A stretch of 64,000 nt of DNA from Streptomyces paludis (GTDB lineage: Bacteria; Actinomycetota; Actinomycetes; Streptomycetales; Streptomycetaceae). The stretch is from NCBI RefSeq assembly GCF_003344965.1, contig NZ_CP031194.1:2232001-2296000 (forward strand). Direction: 5' to 3'. This document shows, one piece after another, positions 42,592 to 52,105 of this stretch; within the stretch, counting starts at the first letter, position 1, and each line of letters begins with the position of its first letter. A program made the translations under genes and the position numbers. The notes under the pieces are model-generated. The model was not told where the DNA came from. It did no database searches and saw only the letters and a program-made list of their open reading frames with translations.

Positions 42592-44429
42592 CGCGTCCTC
42601 TCAGCGGGGCGGGCAAGGGCGAGCGCGTCGAGGGACGCGCGGACAATACCGGGTGCGTCGAGACCGTGTGCCGCGAGCAGTTCGCCGCGCGAACCGTGCT
42701 CGATGAACTCCCTCGGCAGCCCGAGCACCCGTATCCGGTGCGGAAGTCCGGCGTCCACGCAGGCCAGGGCAAGCGCGGCGCCGAATCCTCCGACGCGGCA
42801 GCCGTCCTCGACCGTCACCACCGAGCCGTGGCTCCGGACGAGATCGAGCGCGGCCTCGGGAACCGGCAGGACCCAGCGTGGATCGGCGACCGTCACACCG
42901 ACGCCGCGGGCCTCCAGTCGCCGTGCCGCTTCGACCGCGTCGGCGGCCAGTGGGCCGCAGGCCAGCAGCAGTACATCGCGCTTGCCGGCTTCGTCGTGGT
43001 GAAGCACGTCGATCCCGTCAATGCCCTTGAGCCGCGCGATCCCGGGTCCCGCCGCGGCCTTCGGAAAGCGGATCACGCACGGTCCCGTTCCCGTGACCGC
43101 TTCGCGCAGCAGCGCCTTGAGCTGCCCGGCGTCACGCGGGGCGGCCACCCTCAGGCCGGGGATCTGTGCGAGGAACCCCAGGTCCCACATGCCGTGGTGG
43201 CTTGCCCCGTCCGGCCCGGTGACTCCGGCGCGGTCGAGGACGAACGTCACCGGCATGCGGTGCAGGGCAACGTCCATGAGTACTTGGTCCAGTGCCCGGG
43301 TGAGGAACGTGGCGTAGACCGCGACCACCGGACGGCTCCCCGCCATCGCCATTCCCGACGCGGTACACACCGCCTGCTGCTCGGCGATCCCGACATCGAA
43401 GAACCGCTCGGGAAAACGCTCGGCGAACGGAGCGAGTCCCACCGGCCCGCGCATCGCGCCGCTCAGACAGACGATGTCCTCGAACTCCGCGCCCAGCTCG
43501 GCCATCTCCCGCCCGAACACCTCGGTCCACGACGTGCCCGCCGGAGCGTGGGGCCTCCCGGTCACGGGGTCGAGCACGCCGATCCCGTGCATACGATCCG
43601 CCGGGTCGGTCTCGGCCGGCGCCCAGCCGCGGCCCTTGTCGGTGACGGTGTGCACCACCACTACCTGGCGCATTTCGCGCGCCTTTCGCAGCGCCGCCTC
43701 CGTGGCGGGGATGTCGTGCCCGTCCACCGGGCCGAGGTAGGCGAGTCCCAGCTGCTCGAACACGTTCGGGCCATCGGCGCCCGGACCGCGGCGTCCGGCG
43801 CGCAGTCCGGCCAGATGCCGGGCGAGGCCGCCGATCGTCGGATCGTAGGATCTGCCGTTGTCGTTGAGCACGATCACCACCGGCAGCTCCGGACGCTCAG
43901 CCAGATTGTTCAGGCCCTCCCAGGCGAGACCTCCGGTCATCGCCCCGTCCCCGATCACCGCCGCCACGGACCTGCCCGCCCGGTGATCATGGAGCCCGAG
44001 CCCGGCGGCAAGCCCGTGCGCGTAGGAGAGCGCGGTCGAGGCGTGCGAGTTCTCCACCCAGTCGTGGACGGACTCGGCCCGCGACGGGTAGCCCGACAGG
44101 CCGTGCCGCCGGCGCAGGCTCCCGAACTCCTTCGCCCGCCCCGTAAGGATCTTGTGGACATACGACTGATGCCCGGTGTCGAACACGATCGGATCCCGCG
44201 GGGAGTCGAAGACCCGGTGCAGCGCGATCGACAGCTCCACCACGCCCAGGTTCACGCCCAGATGCCCACCGGAGGCGCACACCTGCTCCACCAGCATCGT
44301 CCTGATCTCGGCCGCAAGGGCACGAAGACGGCCGTGACCCATCGCGAGCAGAGCCGAGCGGTCAAGGTCCAGCCGGCTTTCGGCGTCCGGTCTCGCCACC
44401 GGAGCGTTGGGGGCGGCCTGCTCAGCCAC
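42588..44429 (-). CDS. dxs: 1-Deoxy-D-xylulose-5-phosphate synthase
   Basis: 613 residues from the GTG at 44429, which is spaced 6 bp from AGGAGG; the ATG two codons upstream (44435) touches that ribosome site and is less likely. Thiamine diphosphate motif [20 protein letters not shown], substrate region [13 protein letters not shown], and transketolase-type domains to the end including [18 protein letters not shown]. It commits pyruvate and glyceraldehyde 3-phosphate to isoprenoids. First gene of the operon dxs-ispG-GGPPS-ispH, all overlapping, a dedicated precursor line for the diterpene genes on the other side of the promoter region. Confidence 0.95.
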   Translation of the reverse strand: MAEQAAPNAPVARPDAESRLDLDRSALLAMGHGRLRALAAEIRTMLVEQVCASGGHLGVNLGVVELSIALHRVFDSPRDPIVFDTGHQSYVHKILTGRAKEFGSLRRRHGLSGYPSRAESVHDWVENSHASTALSYAHGLAAGLGLHDHRAGRSVAAVIGDGAMTGGLAWEGLNNLAERPELPVVIVLNDNGRSYDPTIGGLARHLAGLRAGRRGPGADGPNVFEQLGLAYLGPVDGHDIPATEAALRKAREMRQVVVVHTVTDKGRGWAPAETDPADRMHGIGVLDPVTGRPHAPAGTSWTEVFGREMAELGAEFEDIVCLSGAMRGPVGLAPFAERFPERFFDVGIAEQQAVCTASGMAMAGSRPVVAVYATFLTRALDQVLMDVALHRMPVTFVLDRAGVTGPDGASHHGMWDLGFLAQIPGLRVAAPRDAGQLKALLREAVTGTGPCVIRFPKAAAGPGIARLKGIDGIDVLHHDEAGKRDVLLLACGPLAADAVEAARRLEARGVGVTVADPRWVLPVPEAALDLVRSHGSVVTVEDGCRVGGFGAALALACVDAGLPHRIRVLGLPREFIEHGSRGELLAAHGLDAPGIVRASLDALALARPAERTR

Positions 44430-44559
44430 GGGCATCCTCCTGCCTTCACACACGACGATTCGTCGAACTCTCGCCGAGACGGGAATGGGGTTTCCGTACG
44501 CGTACAACTCTCATTTGCGCTGCTCCAGGGCCTGCCCGGCAAGGCCCCCGTACGGACTG

Positions 44560-44629
44560 ACGTGTCGCGCTTCGGCCGTGTGTCGCGCCTCCGCGGGCAA
44601 GCGCGACACGCGTCCGAAGCGCGACACGT
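44560..44629. promoter_or_regulatory. Symmetrical four-site repeat in the dxs/P450 divergent promoter
   Basis: GTGTCGCGC(T/C)T occurs at 44562-44572 and 44580-44590 and, inverted, at 44599-44609 and 44617-44627; each pair is spaced exactly 18 bp. The outer arms extend to a perfect 16 bp inverted repeat (44560-44575 with 44614-44629). It lies 54 bp before the P450 start and 131 bp before dxs. Best read as a regulator-binding array controlling both terpene operons; a stem-loop is possible. Confidence 0.7.
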
Positions 44630-44682
44630 CGCGCGTGTTCGGCCCCTGTCGGGGAGGGCCCCGGTCTGTCGTACTTGGAGCC

Positions 44683-46065
44683 ATGCCGGAGCAACCTGCC
44701 ATGAGAACAGCCCCCCGAAGCCTGCCTCTGGCGGGCCACGCCGTACCACTGCTCACCCGGCCACTGGAATTCCTCAAGACGCTTCCGGCATTCGGCAGCC
44801 TTGTGCGAATCCGGATCGGCCCCGGTGATGCCTACGTGCCCTGCGAACCAGCCCTGTTCCGGCAGATACTCAAGGATCCCCGGGTCCACGACAAAGGCGG
44901 CCTGTTCTACGAGCGGGGACGCGAGGCGGTGGGCAATGGCCTGGTCACCTGCCGCTGGGACGACCATCGCCGACAACGCCCGCTGATGCAGCCGTCGTTC
45001 GACCACAGGCACATCAACCACTACGCCGGGCTCATGGCGGACGAGATAGCCGCCTTGATGCGAACATGGCGATCAGGCGATGTCGTCGACATCGACAGGG
45101 CGATGGCGACCCTCACCCTCCGCATCACGACCAGAGCCCTGTTCTCGGTCCCCGCGGATCACGAGCTGGTCGCTCAGGTGGAGAAATGGCTCCCGGTCCT
45201 CATGGACGGCTTCTTCCGCCGCATGTTCGTCCCGGCACGGCTCCTGTCACTCGTTCCGACGAGGATGAACCGGCAGTATCCCCGCGCGATCGCCGAAATG
45301 CGGAAGCTCACCGAAGAGATCATCCATGAGGTGAGACGCAAGAAGGGCCAGGACCCCGGCCTTCTCGCAAGCCTGCTGAACGCACGCGACGAGGTGACCG
45401 GAGACCCGCTCGGAACCCAGGAGATCTTCGATCAGGCCCTCATCCTTCTGATCGCCGGCTCGGAGACCACCGCGACAGCGCTGGGGTTCACCTTTCATCT
45501 GCTCGGCGCACACCCCGAAGCCGGCGCCCGTCTCCGGGACGAAGTCGACGGCCTGCTGGGCGGCCGGACACCCCGCTTCGAGGATCTCTCCGGACTGACG
45601 TTCACGAGGCAGGTGCTCATGGAGAGCCTTCGCCTCTATCCGCCGGCGTGGATGTTCACCCGTGCCACCACCACCGCCTGCGAACTCGGCGGTCATGAGT
45701 TCCCCGAGGCGACGACGTTCCTGCTCAGCCCTTACATCCTGCACCACGATCCGGATCTGTTCCCCAGCCCGGAAACCTTCGATCCGGATCGCTGGCAGCC
45801 CGGGGGAATGAGTGAGGAGTCACGCCGGTCGGTGCTCCCCTTCGGCTCGGGCGGCCGAAAGTGCATCGGCGACCAGTTCGCGCTCAACGAAGCGATGCTG
45901 GCCGTCGCGGGAATCGCGGGCCGCTGGAACCTGAGCCCGGTCACCGACCGGCCGATGCGGCCCATCGCCCGGGCCACGCTCAAACCGGGCCCTCTCCCGA
46001 TGAGGCTCCAGGAACGTCTGCGCCAACCGGTCCGGAAAGCGACGATCACAGATCTCAGAGACTAG
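44683..46065 (+). CDS. Cytochrome P450, terpene-hydroxylase type
   Basis: 460 residues from the ATG at 44683 (GGAG close upstream; ATG 44701 is an alternative). I-helix ILLIAGSETTATAL, ExxR in LMESLRLYPP, haem loop PFGSGGRKCIGDQFA with the Cys ligand. The AGSETT I-helix and the PPAWMFTR segment resemble CYP enzymes that oxidise terpenes (PtlI/CYP183 kind) more than the amino-acid hydroxylase encoded at 33776. It leads the plus-strand terpene operon, 13 bp before the type II cyclase, so it most likely oxidises the diterpene skeleton. Confidence 0.9.
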   Translation: MPEQPAMRTAPRSLPLAGHAVPLLTRPLEFLKTLPAFGSLVRIRIGPGDAYVPCEPALFRQILKDPRVHDKGGLFYERGREAVGNGLVTCRWDDHRRQRPLMQPSFDHRHINHYAGLMADEIAALMRTWRSGDVVDIDRAMATLTLRITTRALFSVPADHELVAQVEKWLPVLMDGFFRRMFVPARLLSLVPTRMNRQYPRAIAEMRKLTEEIIHEVRRKKGQDPGLLASLLNARDEVTGDPLGTQEIFDQALILLIAGSETTATALGFTFHLLGAHPEAGARLRDEVDGLLGGRTPRFEDLSGLTFTRQVLMESLRLYPPAWMFTRATTTACELGGHEFPEATTFLLSPYILHHDPDLFPSPETFDPDRWQPGGMSEESRRSVLPFGSGGRKCIGDQFALNEAMLAVAGIAGRWNLSPVTDRPMRPIARATLKPGPLPMRLQERLRQPVRKATITDLRD

Positions 46066-46078
46066 AGGCGGGCGGATC

Positions 46079-47602
46079 ATGAACGTGACCTCCTTCGCGG
46101 CCATGCGCGGTTCGGCTCAGGAAATCGTCGACGCGATGACCGCCGATCCCTACGGACTCACCTCACCCTCGGTGTACGAGACCGCGCGGATGGTGGCGTC
46201 CGCGTCCTGGCTGGCCGGCCATCAACAGCGTGTGGAGTTCCTGCTGGCGGAGCAGCACGAGGACGGTACCTGGGGCGGGCCGGCGGCTTACGGTCTGCTG
46301 CCCACGCTCAGCGCCGTCGACGCCCTGCTGTCCGTCGCCGGACCGTATGACACGCGGCGGGTCGCCAGGGCCGTGGAATCAGGGATGGCCGCACTGGCCA
46401 GGCGGTCCCGCCGGAACGTCCAATTGCCGGACACCATCGCGGTGGAGCTTCTGGTGCCCTGGCTGGTCGAACAGATCAATCAGCGGCTCACCCGGATGGA
46501 CGGCCGAGACGGTATGCCCGGCCGGCTCAGTCTCCAGGCCGACACGGGAACGCTGAGCCGGATCCGCGAGCTTCTGCGTACCCACTCCGGCATCCCCGAG
46601 AAGACCTGGCACTCGCTGGAGGCCCTCGGCACACCGGCCGTCCGGTCCCCCGCGGTGATACCGACGAGCGGATCGGTAGGCGCCTCTCCCGCGGCCACCA
46701 CCGCCTGGCTGGGCGATCCGCCTCATGCGTACGCCGCGACATCATGTCTGGACTATCTGCACCGGACCCAGGCACGCCATGGCGGCCCGGTCTCGGGCAT
46801 CACCTCGATCACCTATTTCGAACAGGCATGGGTGGTGACGGCACTGTGCGGCTCCGGTCTGGATGTGGAGATCCCCGCCCAGGTCCCGGACAGCCTGCGG
46901 AGCGCTCTGCGGACGAATGGCCTGCCCGCCGGCCCGGGTCTCCCGGCCGACTCCGATGACACGGCCGCCGCCCTGCACGCCCTCGCGCTTCTCGGGAAAC
47001 CCGAATCAGTCGACTGCCTGTGGGAATACGACACCGGCAGCCACTTCGTCTGCTTCCCCAACGAACGGACCCCTTCAACCTCGACGAACGCGCACATCCT
47101 CGTCGCCTTGGCGGATCGCCACGGACAGGGCGACCCGCGCTGCGACCTCGCCGTGGAGCGGGTGGGCGGCTGGCTCACCGAGCAGCAGCACCCGGCCGGT
47201 CACTGGACCGACAAGTGGCACGCCTCTCCGTACTACGCGACCGCCTGCGGTGCCGCCGCCGTGTCCCGCCTGGACGGACCGCAGGCATCCGCGGCCCTGG
47301 ACAACGCCGTCCGCTGGGTGCTGAGCACACAGCGCGCCGACGGGTCATGGGGACAATGGGCGGGCACCGGCGAGGAGACCGCCTACGCCCTTCAGATACT
47401 GAATCACCGCGCCGTCCCCGATCGGCCGGCCATCGACGCGATCCTCGGCGGCAGGGCGTTCCTGTCGCACCATATCGGGACCGACAGCGACGATCCGCCG
47501 CTGTGGCACGACAAGGACCTGTACACGCCGGTCCGGGTCATCCGCGCCGAGATCCTTGCCACCCTGGCCGCGACGCGGCACCTGACCGAGGCCCAGAATT
47601 GA
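46079..47602 (+). CDS. Type II (class II) diterpene cyclase, copalyl diphosphate synthase-like
   Basis: 507 residues, the size of bacterial CPP synthases. The protonation motif DxDD is DSDD at residues 291-294 (LPADSDDTAAALHAL), and repeats typical of the alpha-barrel fold are visible, for example QHEDGTWGGPAAYGLLPTLS and QRADGSWGQWAGTGEETAYA. No DDxxD is present, so it protonates and cyclises GGPP to a labdadienyl/copalyl-type diphosphate but does not ionise the diphosphate. The stereochemistry and any water capture cannot be read. It is followed with overlap by the type I synthase that should use its product. Confidence 0.93.
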   Translation: MNVTSFAAMRGSAQEIVDAMTADPYGLTSPSVYETARMVASASWLAGHQQRVEFLLAEQHEDGTWGGPAAYGLLPTLSAVDALLSVAGPYDTRRVARAVESGMAALARRSRRNVQLPDTIAVELLVPWLVEQINQRLTRMDGRDGMPGRLSLQADTGTLSRIRELLRTHSGIPEKTWHSLEALGTPAVRSPAVIPTSGSVGASPAATTAWLGDPPHAYAATSCLDYLHRTQARHGGPVSGITSITYFEQAWVVTALCGSGLDVEIPAQVPDSLRSALRTNGLPAGPGLPADSDDTAAALHALALLGKPESVDCLWEYDTGSHFVCFPNERTPSTSTNAHILVALADRHGQGDPRCDLAVERVGGWLTEQQHPAGHWTDKWHASPYYATACGAAAVSRLDGPQASAALDNAVRWVLSTQRADGSWGQWAGTGEETAYALQILNHRAVPDRPAIDAILGGRAFLSHHIGTDSDDPPLWHDKDLYTPVRVIRAEILATLAATRHLTEAQN

Positions 47603-48516
47603 GCACGGACGTGTCCCAGACCCTCGACGGCCTCTCTTTTCCGTCCGCGGCGCAGTGTGTGCCGGTCACCGTACTGGCGCTGGAACTCCTGGCCGACCTG
47701 CGGTCCTGGGCGGCTCAATACCCGCAGGTCCTTGCGGCCACGCCCATCGAAGCCCTCGCGATCTCCACCGCGGCGATCAGCCCGTGGCGCGGCGCGGACG
47801 AACTCCGGCTGCCGGCGCGCATGTACGTGTGGGCCTACGCGCTGGACGACCATGTCGAGCAGAACGTCCGGAGCCTCGACGAACTCGACGACCTGTTCGG
47901 CCGCTGCGACGCGGTCGTCCGGAGCGGTGGCCGAGACGACAGCCACCCCTTGCTGGCCTCGCTGTCCGGCTGGCAGTCCGCGCTGGAGAGTGCTCCGCTC
48001 TACCCGCGACTGGCCGGCCTGTGGGCCGCCAGATTCGCCGAGGCCCTGCGCGGTGAGCGGTACGACTGGACCGCCGGACGGGCCAGAGACCGCGGAGACG
48101 GCCCTTCCGATCCCGAGGAGTACCTGACCTACGCCGCCAGTTCCAACGCGTGGATGACCCACTTCCCACGCTGGGCGACCAGCGATCGCGGCGATCTCCT
48201 CGACAACCTGCCCGTCCTCGACAGCGCCCTTGAGGCGATCGAGGTCGCCGTCCGCCTCTCCAATGACCTGGCCACCTTCGAGCGGGAACGGTCCGAGCCC
48301 GGGCAGAACAACATCCTGATGTACGACACCTCACCCGAATGGGTACGCGGCGAACTCGCCCGGCACTCCCGGAAAGCGCGGGAGCAGCTGAAGGCACTGG
48401 TGACCGCCGGGTCCGCGCCCGCTGTCGAACTGCTCCGCCTGCTCGATTGGTCGGTCACCTTCTACAGCGGCGCCGACTTCCGCGGATGGGGATCGGACCG
48501 CGATCTCACCGGGTAG
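47599..48516 (+). CDS. Type I terpene synthase (diterpene synthase acting after the class II cyclase)
   Basis: 305 residues from a TTG at 47599 that overlaps the cyclase stop (TTGA), with GAGG 8 bp upstream; GTG 47611 is the alternative. The metal motifs are DDHVE at 83-87 (DDxxE variant) and NDLATFERE at 222-230 (NDxxTxxxE), both needed to bind the Mg-diphosphate cluster. Similar short type I partners occur with CPP synthase in the terpentecin and viguiepinol clusters. It should ionise the bicyclic diphosphate and finish the skeleton. Confidence 0.9.
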   Translation: MSTDVSQTLDGLSFPSAAQCVPVTVLALELLADLRSWAAQYPQVLAATPIEALAISTAAISPWRGADELRLPARMYVWAYALDDHVEQNVRSLDELDDLFGRCDAVVRSGGRDDSHPLLASLSGWQSALESAPLYPRLAGLWAARFAEALRGERYDWTAGRARDRGDGPSDPEEYLTYAASSNAWMTHFPRWATSDRGDLLDNLPVLDSALEAIEVAVRLSNDLATFERERSEPGQNNILMYDTSPEWVRGELARHSRKAREQLKALVTAGSAPAVELLRLLDWSVTFYSGADFRGWGSDRDLTG

Positions 48517-49156
48517 CGGCCGTCGGTGGGATCCGGCTGGCGACGCCCTCGATGAAGGTGTTCAGACCGTAGGCGAACCGTTCCGCCGGATCGGTCTTCA
48601 TGAGGGAAGCGAACGCCTCCGCGTACTGGGGCGACAGCACGTTCGCAAGCTGGGTGCCGCGGGCCTGCCACTCCTCGGCCGACGAGTGGGCCTGGTTCTG
48701 CTCATCGATGGTGTGGCCGAGAACGTAGTAATAAAGGGAGAAAGCCAGCGATCCGGCCTGTGCGGGGGCCAGGCCCGCTCCACAGAGAACATCGACGACG
48801 AGGCTGCCCGCGGTGATGGAGTTGGCGCCGGTGGCGTGGGTGCCGCTCACCAGGCGCGCGCCGTCGCGGTGCGCCAGCATGGCCGTCCGGAACCGCTGTC
48901 CCAGGACGTAGATCTGGTCGCGCCAGGGAGCCTCGGGCAAGGGGACCCCGACACCTTCGGTGAGCTTGTTGGCCATCGCCTCGAGCAGGGCCGCCTTGTT
49001 CGGGAAGTGCCGGTAGAGGGCACCGCCGTGCACGTTGAGCGCGGCGCCGAGCTTGCGCATCGTCAGACCGTCGAGCCCTTCGGCGTCGAGGAACTTCAGG
49101 GCGCCGTCGACCACGTCGGCCTTTCGCAGCAGCATTCGTCGCTCCATCGTTGACAT
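48506..49156 (-). CDS. TetR family repressor of the divergent MFS exporter
   Basis: 216 residues from the ATG at 49156 (MSTMERRMLLRK); the ATG at 49201 would lie inside the operator. TetR helix-turn-helix: DVVDGALKFLDAEGLDGLTM and LGAALNVHGGALYRHFPNK. The C-terminal part (LAFSLYYYVLGHTIDEQNQ) belongs to the TetR_C group of tetracycline-type repressors. It is divergent from an MFS drug exporter with a triple operator between them, the standard arrangement for ligand-induced efflux. The end overlaps the terpene synthase stop by 11 bp. Confidence 0.9.
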   Translation of the reverse strand: MSTMERRMLLRKADVVDGALKFLDAEGLDGLTMRKLGAALNVHGGALYRHFPNKAALLEAMANKLTEGVGVPLPEAPWRDQIYVLGQRFRTAMLAHRDGARLVSGTHATGANSITAGSLVVDVLCGAGLAPAQAGSLAFSLYYYVLGHTIDEQNQAHSSAEEWQARGTQLANVLSPQYAEAFASLMKTDPAERFAYGLNTFIEGVASRIPPTAATR

Positions 49157-49177
49157 CCCCCGAATCATATAGCTAAC

Positions 49178-49224
49178 GTAAACGACGTTCACAGTAAACA
49201 ACGTTCACGGTGAACGGCGTTCAC
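49178..49224. promoter_or_regulatory. Triple TetR operator, three 15 bp dyads with 16 bp period
   Basis: GTAAACGACGTTCAC (49178-49192), GTAAACAACGTTCAC (49194-49208) and GTGAACGGCGTTCAC (49210-49224) are copies of one dyad GTRAAC-N3-GTTCAC; the third is a perfect inverted repeat outside its centre. They fill the gap between the divergent tetR and MFS starts, the third ending 1-2 bp before the AGGAGG of the MFS gene. Confidence 0.88.
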
Positions 49225-49235
49225 CAGGAGGTCCG

Positions 49236-50726
49236 ATGTCCGCACTCCCTCCCTCACCGCCCACCCCCGCGGTCCTTCGACCGAACCTGCCACTCGGTGT
49301 CGTAGTGGCCATATCCTGCGTGGCGCTCTTCATGGTCGTGCTCGACACCACGATCGTCACGCTCGCCCTGCCGCAGATGCACGACGCACTGGACATGTCG
49401 GTCAGCGAGCAGCAGTGGGTCGTGACCGGCTACCTGATCACTCTCGGCGGTTTCCTGCTGCTGGCCGCCAGGGCCGGTGACCTGTTCGGTCACAAACGCG
49501 TGTTCCTGTTCGGCATGGTCGTCTTCACCGCCGCCAGCCTCGTGGGCGGCCTTGCCACCAGTCCCACCACGCTGATCGTGTCCCGGTTCGTCCAGGGCAT
49601 CGGTGCCGCCGCGCTCACACCCACCAGTCTGAGCCTCATCACCACGAGCCATACCGACGAAACCCAGCGGCAGCGCGCCCTGTCCCTGTGGAGCATCACC
49701 ATCGCGTTCGCCGGCACGGCCGGTGTTCTCCTGGGCGGCGTACTCACCAGCGAGCTGAACTGGCGATGGGTGCTGTTCATCAACATCCCGCCCGGCGTCG
49801 CGCTGTTCACCGCGGCGGTCCTGTGCCTGCTCCCCGCCCGGGTCGGCCCCAAGCGGGTCCGGCTCGATCTTCCCGGCGCCCTCAGCGTGACCCTGGGGAT
49901 CGGGGCGCTCTCCTACGGGCTCTCGCAGGCGTCCGCCGACGGGTGGGGGTCGTCGAAGGTCCTGATCGCCCTTGGCGCGGCCGTGGTCCTCATCGCGTGC
50001 TTCGTGGCCGTCCAGATCACCAGCGCCCAGCCGCTCATCCCGCGGACCCTGTTCCGGCTGCGCACCCTGGCGCTCGGAAACCTGGTCATGTTCCTTCTCG
50101 GGGTGGTCCTCAACGCGTCCTTCTTCTTCATCTCCCTGTACCTGCAGCAGGCCATCGGTTACGGCCCTCTGCGGGCCGGCATGGCCATGGTGCCCGTGAC
50201 CCTCATCGTCATCGTCGGCGGCTTCGCCTCCCGCAAGCTCGTCCTCGTCCTCGGGCCCCGCAACTTGATCATCATCGGCGGGCTCGTCGTCGCCGCCGGC
50301 ATGGCCTGGCTGTCCGGAGTGCCCGCCCGTCCCCCGGTCTTCCTGGCCCATATCCTCGGGCCCACCCTCATCGTCGGGATCGGCCTGGGCTTCCTGCTCC
50401 TGTCGATCACCCTCACCGGTACCTCCGACGTCGGTCCCGAGGACGCCGGCGCCGCCTCCGGGTTGCTCAACACCTCCCGCCAGGTCGGCGGAGCCATCGG
50501 CCTCGCCGTACTCACCACCATCGCCGCCACCGCGACCACCAACGCCGTCGACACATCCCATCCCGTCGAGGCGCTCGTCCATGGATACCGTGTCGCGTTC
50601 CTGATCTGTGCGGGCGTCATGATCGCCGCCGCCCTGATCGCGCTGGCCCTGCCGAACATCAAGGCGCCCAGGCCGGAGGCAGGAGAAAAGGTCAGCGAGG
50701 AGCGGTCGGCGAACACTCCGTCATGA
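49236..50726 (+). CDS. MFS drug exporter, DHA2 (EmrB/QacA) family, 14 TM
   Basis: 496 residues; ATG at 49236 after AGGAGG. MFS signature marks: MVVLDTTIVTLALPQMHDAL (motif D1 region), GRLGDLFG-like ARAGDLFGHKRVFLFG (motif A) and SRFVQGIGAAALTPTSLSLI; the length and the GLLNTSRQVGGAIGLA segment are typical of 14-helix DHA2 exporters. It probably exports the terpene or hybrid product and gives self-protection, controlled by the TetR encoded next to it. Confidence 0.92.
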   Translation: MSALPPSPPTPAVLRPNLPLGVVVAISCVALFMVVLDTTIVTLALPQMHDALDMSVSEQQWVVTGYLITLGGFLLLAARAGDLFGHKRVFLFGMVVFTAASLVGGLATSPTTLIVSRFVQGIGAAALTPTSLSLITTSHTDETQRQRALSLWSITIAFAGTAGVLLGGVLTSELNWRWVLFINIPPGVALFTAAVLCLLPARVGPKRVRLDLPGALSVTLGIGALSYGLSQASADGWGSSKVLIALGAAVVLIACFVAVQITSAQPLIPRTLFRLRTLALGNLVMFLLGVVLNASFFFISLYLQQAIGYGPLRAGMAMVPVTLIVIVGGFASRKLVLVLGPRNLIIIGGLVVAAGMAWLSGVPARPPVFLAHILGPTLIVGIGLGFLLLSITLTGTSDVGPEDAGAASGLLNTSRQVGGAIGLAVLTTIAATATTNAVDTSHPVEALVHGYRVAFLICAGVMIAAALIALALPNIKAPRPEAGEKVSEERSANTPS

Positions 50727-50734
50727 ACCGGATC

Positions 50735-52069
50735 TCACGCGTCGATGACGGTCCCGTCCGGCAAGGCGGGTGCGGTGAGTGCCGGGCCTCCGTACCCCGG
50801 GCGAGGGCCGGTCCGGACCTGCCGGGTCACGACGGACAGCGGTCCCAGGCCCGCCAGGGCGTCGAGCACCTGGGTCATCAGCTCCTCGGGGGCCGACCGG
50901 GTGGGAACCACGCCGATCGCGTTCACACCGGTCAGCCAGGCGGCTGCGACATCACCCGCGGCCGCCAGGCGACGGACGGTCCGGCCGCCCGCGGAGGCTT
51001 CCGCCTCCATGTGATCGGCGTCCGGGTCGTCGGCGGCGCCGAGGACCAGGGTGAGGTCGCTGGTCCCGGCGACCATACGGACGGCATCGGCGCGGTCGGT
51101 GGCGGCGTAGCAGAGCGCGTCGTAATGCTGCCCGCGCACCCGCGGGAAGCGCTCACGCAGGGTCCCGATCATCACAGCCGCGTCCTCCACGGAGATCCCT
51201 GTCTGCACCACGAGGGAAAGCCTGTCCGGGTCGGCCCCGGACCACTGGAGACCGGCCGCCTGTGCGGCGCTCCGCATCGTCAGCACGAACTCCGGCGCCT
51301 GAGAGACCGATACCCGCTCCGCCACGGTGTCGCGGGCCCCGGTGATCAGCACCACGGTGTCGCCGCGGTGGACGTAGGCCGCGACATCGCGATGCGTCAG
51401 GGCGGCCAGCGGGCAGGTCGTGTCCACCAGCCCGAGCCCGCGTGCGGCCGCTTCCGCCCGTACCGGCAAGGGCACCCCGTGCGGTGGGAACACCACCACT
51501 CCCCCGTCCGGTACGGCATCCAGATCGTCGGTGATCGCGACACCGGCCGCGGTGAGCCGCGCGAGCCGGCTGACCGAGGCGACCGGCCGGCCGTACACAT
51601 GCACCGGCGCATCCGGCGCCTCACGGACTGCCCGGAGGGTGGCCTCGATACCCGCCCGGGCACCCGCGCAGTCGGGATCGGCATCCGCCACCAGCAGCCG
51701 GCGCGACCGCAGGAGTCCGGCCCACTGGGCGACAAGCTCCGCGCACACCTCCACCGCCGCGCGATCACCCGCGTGCGCGGCCGCTCCGAGGCCCACAGCC
51801 CGGCCGTTCAGGTCCAGGTAGGAGGCCATGACGAGCACCGCGCCGCCCCCGCCGGAGTCCGCCGCCGTCCCGTTCACCGGATGGAGCCGGACCCGCCGTC
51901 GGCCCGGATCGGGTTCGCCGCGGCCCAGTGCCGCGGCCAACAGCGGTGCCGCGGGCGAGCTGACCGTCCCTCGCTCAGGATGAGTCATACCGGTGGCGAC
52001 CAGAATCTCTCCCGGCCGAACGCCGCTCACGCAAAACCGCTCCACCCGCAACGTACGATTCACGATCAC
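50735..52069 (-). CDS. IspH-like iron-sulphur protein with altered active site
   Basis: 444 residues (GTG 52069; GTG 52063 possible), about 115 longer than IspH at the N-terminus. From residue ~125 it aligns with the IspH of this locus and keeps the three cluster cysteines: Cys134 (DPDCAGARAG), Cys219 (DTTCPLAALTH) and Cys320 (DALCYAATDR), plus His197 (PPHGV). Lost are both His of VRHEIVHN (here VYGRPVAS), the His/Glu of GHEGHEEV (here TGARDTVA) and SSNS (here DPDA). HMBPP reduction is therefore unlikely; a redox reaction on another substrate, or a regulatory or protective role, is possible. The N-terminal extension matches nothing I know. Confidence 0.75.
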   Translation of the reverse strand: MIVNRTLRVERFCVSGVRPGEILVATGMTHPERGTVSSPAAPLLAAALGRGEPDPGRRRVRLHPVNGTAADSGGGGAVLVMASYLDLNGRAVGLGAAAHAGDRAAVEVCAELVAQWAGLLRSRRLLVADADPDCAGARAGIEATLRAVREAPDAPVHVYGRPVASVSRLARLTAAGVAITDDLDAVPDGGVVVFPPHGVPLPVRAEAAARGLGLVDTTCPLAALTHRDVAAYVHRGDTVVLITGARDTVAERVSVSQAPEFVLTMRSAAQAAGLQWSGADPDRLSLVVQTGISVEDAAVMIGTLRERFPRVRGQHYDALCYAATDRADAVRMVAGTSDLTLVLGAADDPDADHMEAEASAGGRTVRRLAAAGDVAAAWLTGVNAIGVVPTRSAPEELMTQVLDALAGLGPLSVVTRQVRTGPRPGYGGPALTAPALPDGTVIDA

Positions 52070-52105
52070 TCATCTCATATGGCTGAATTGGGATGTTGCC
52101 GGCAC

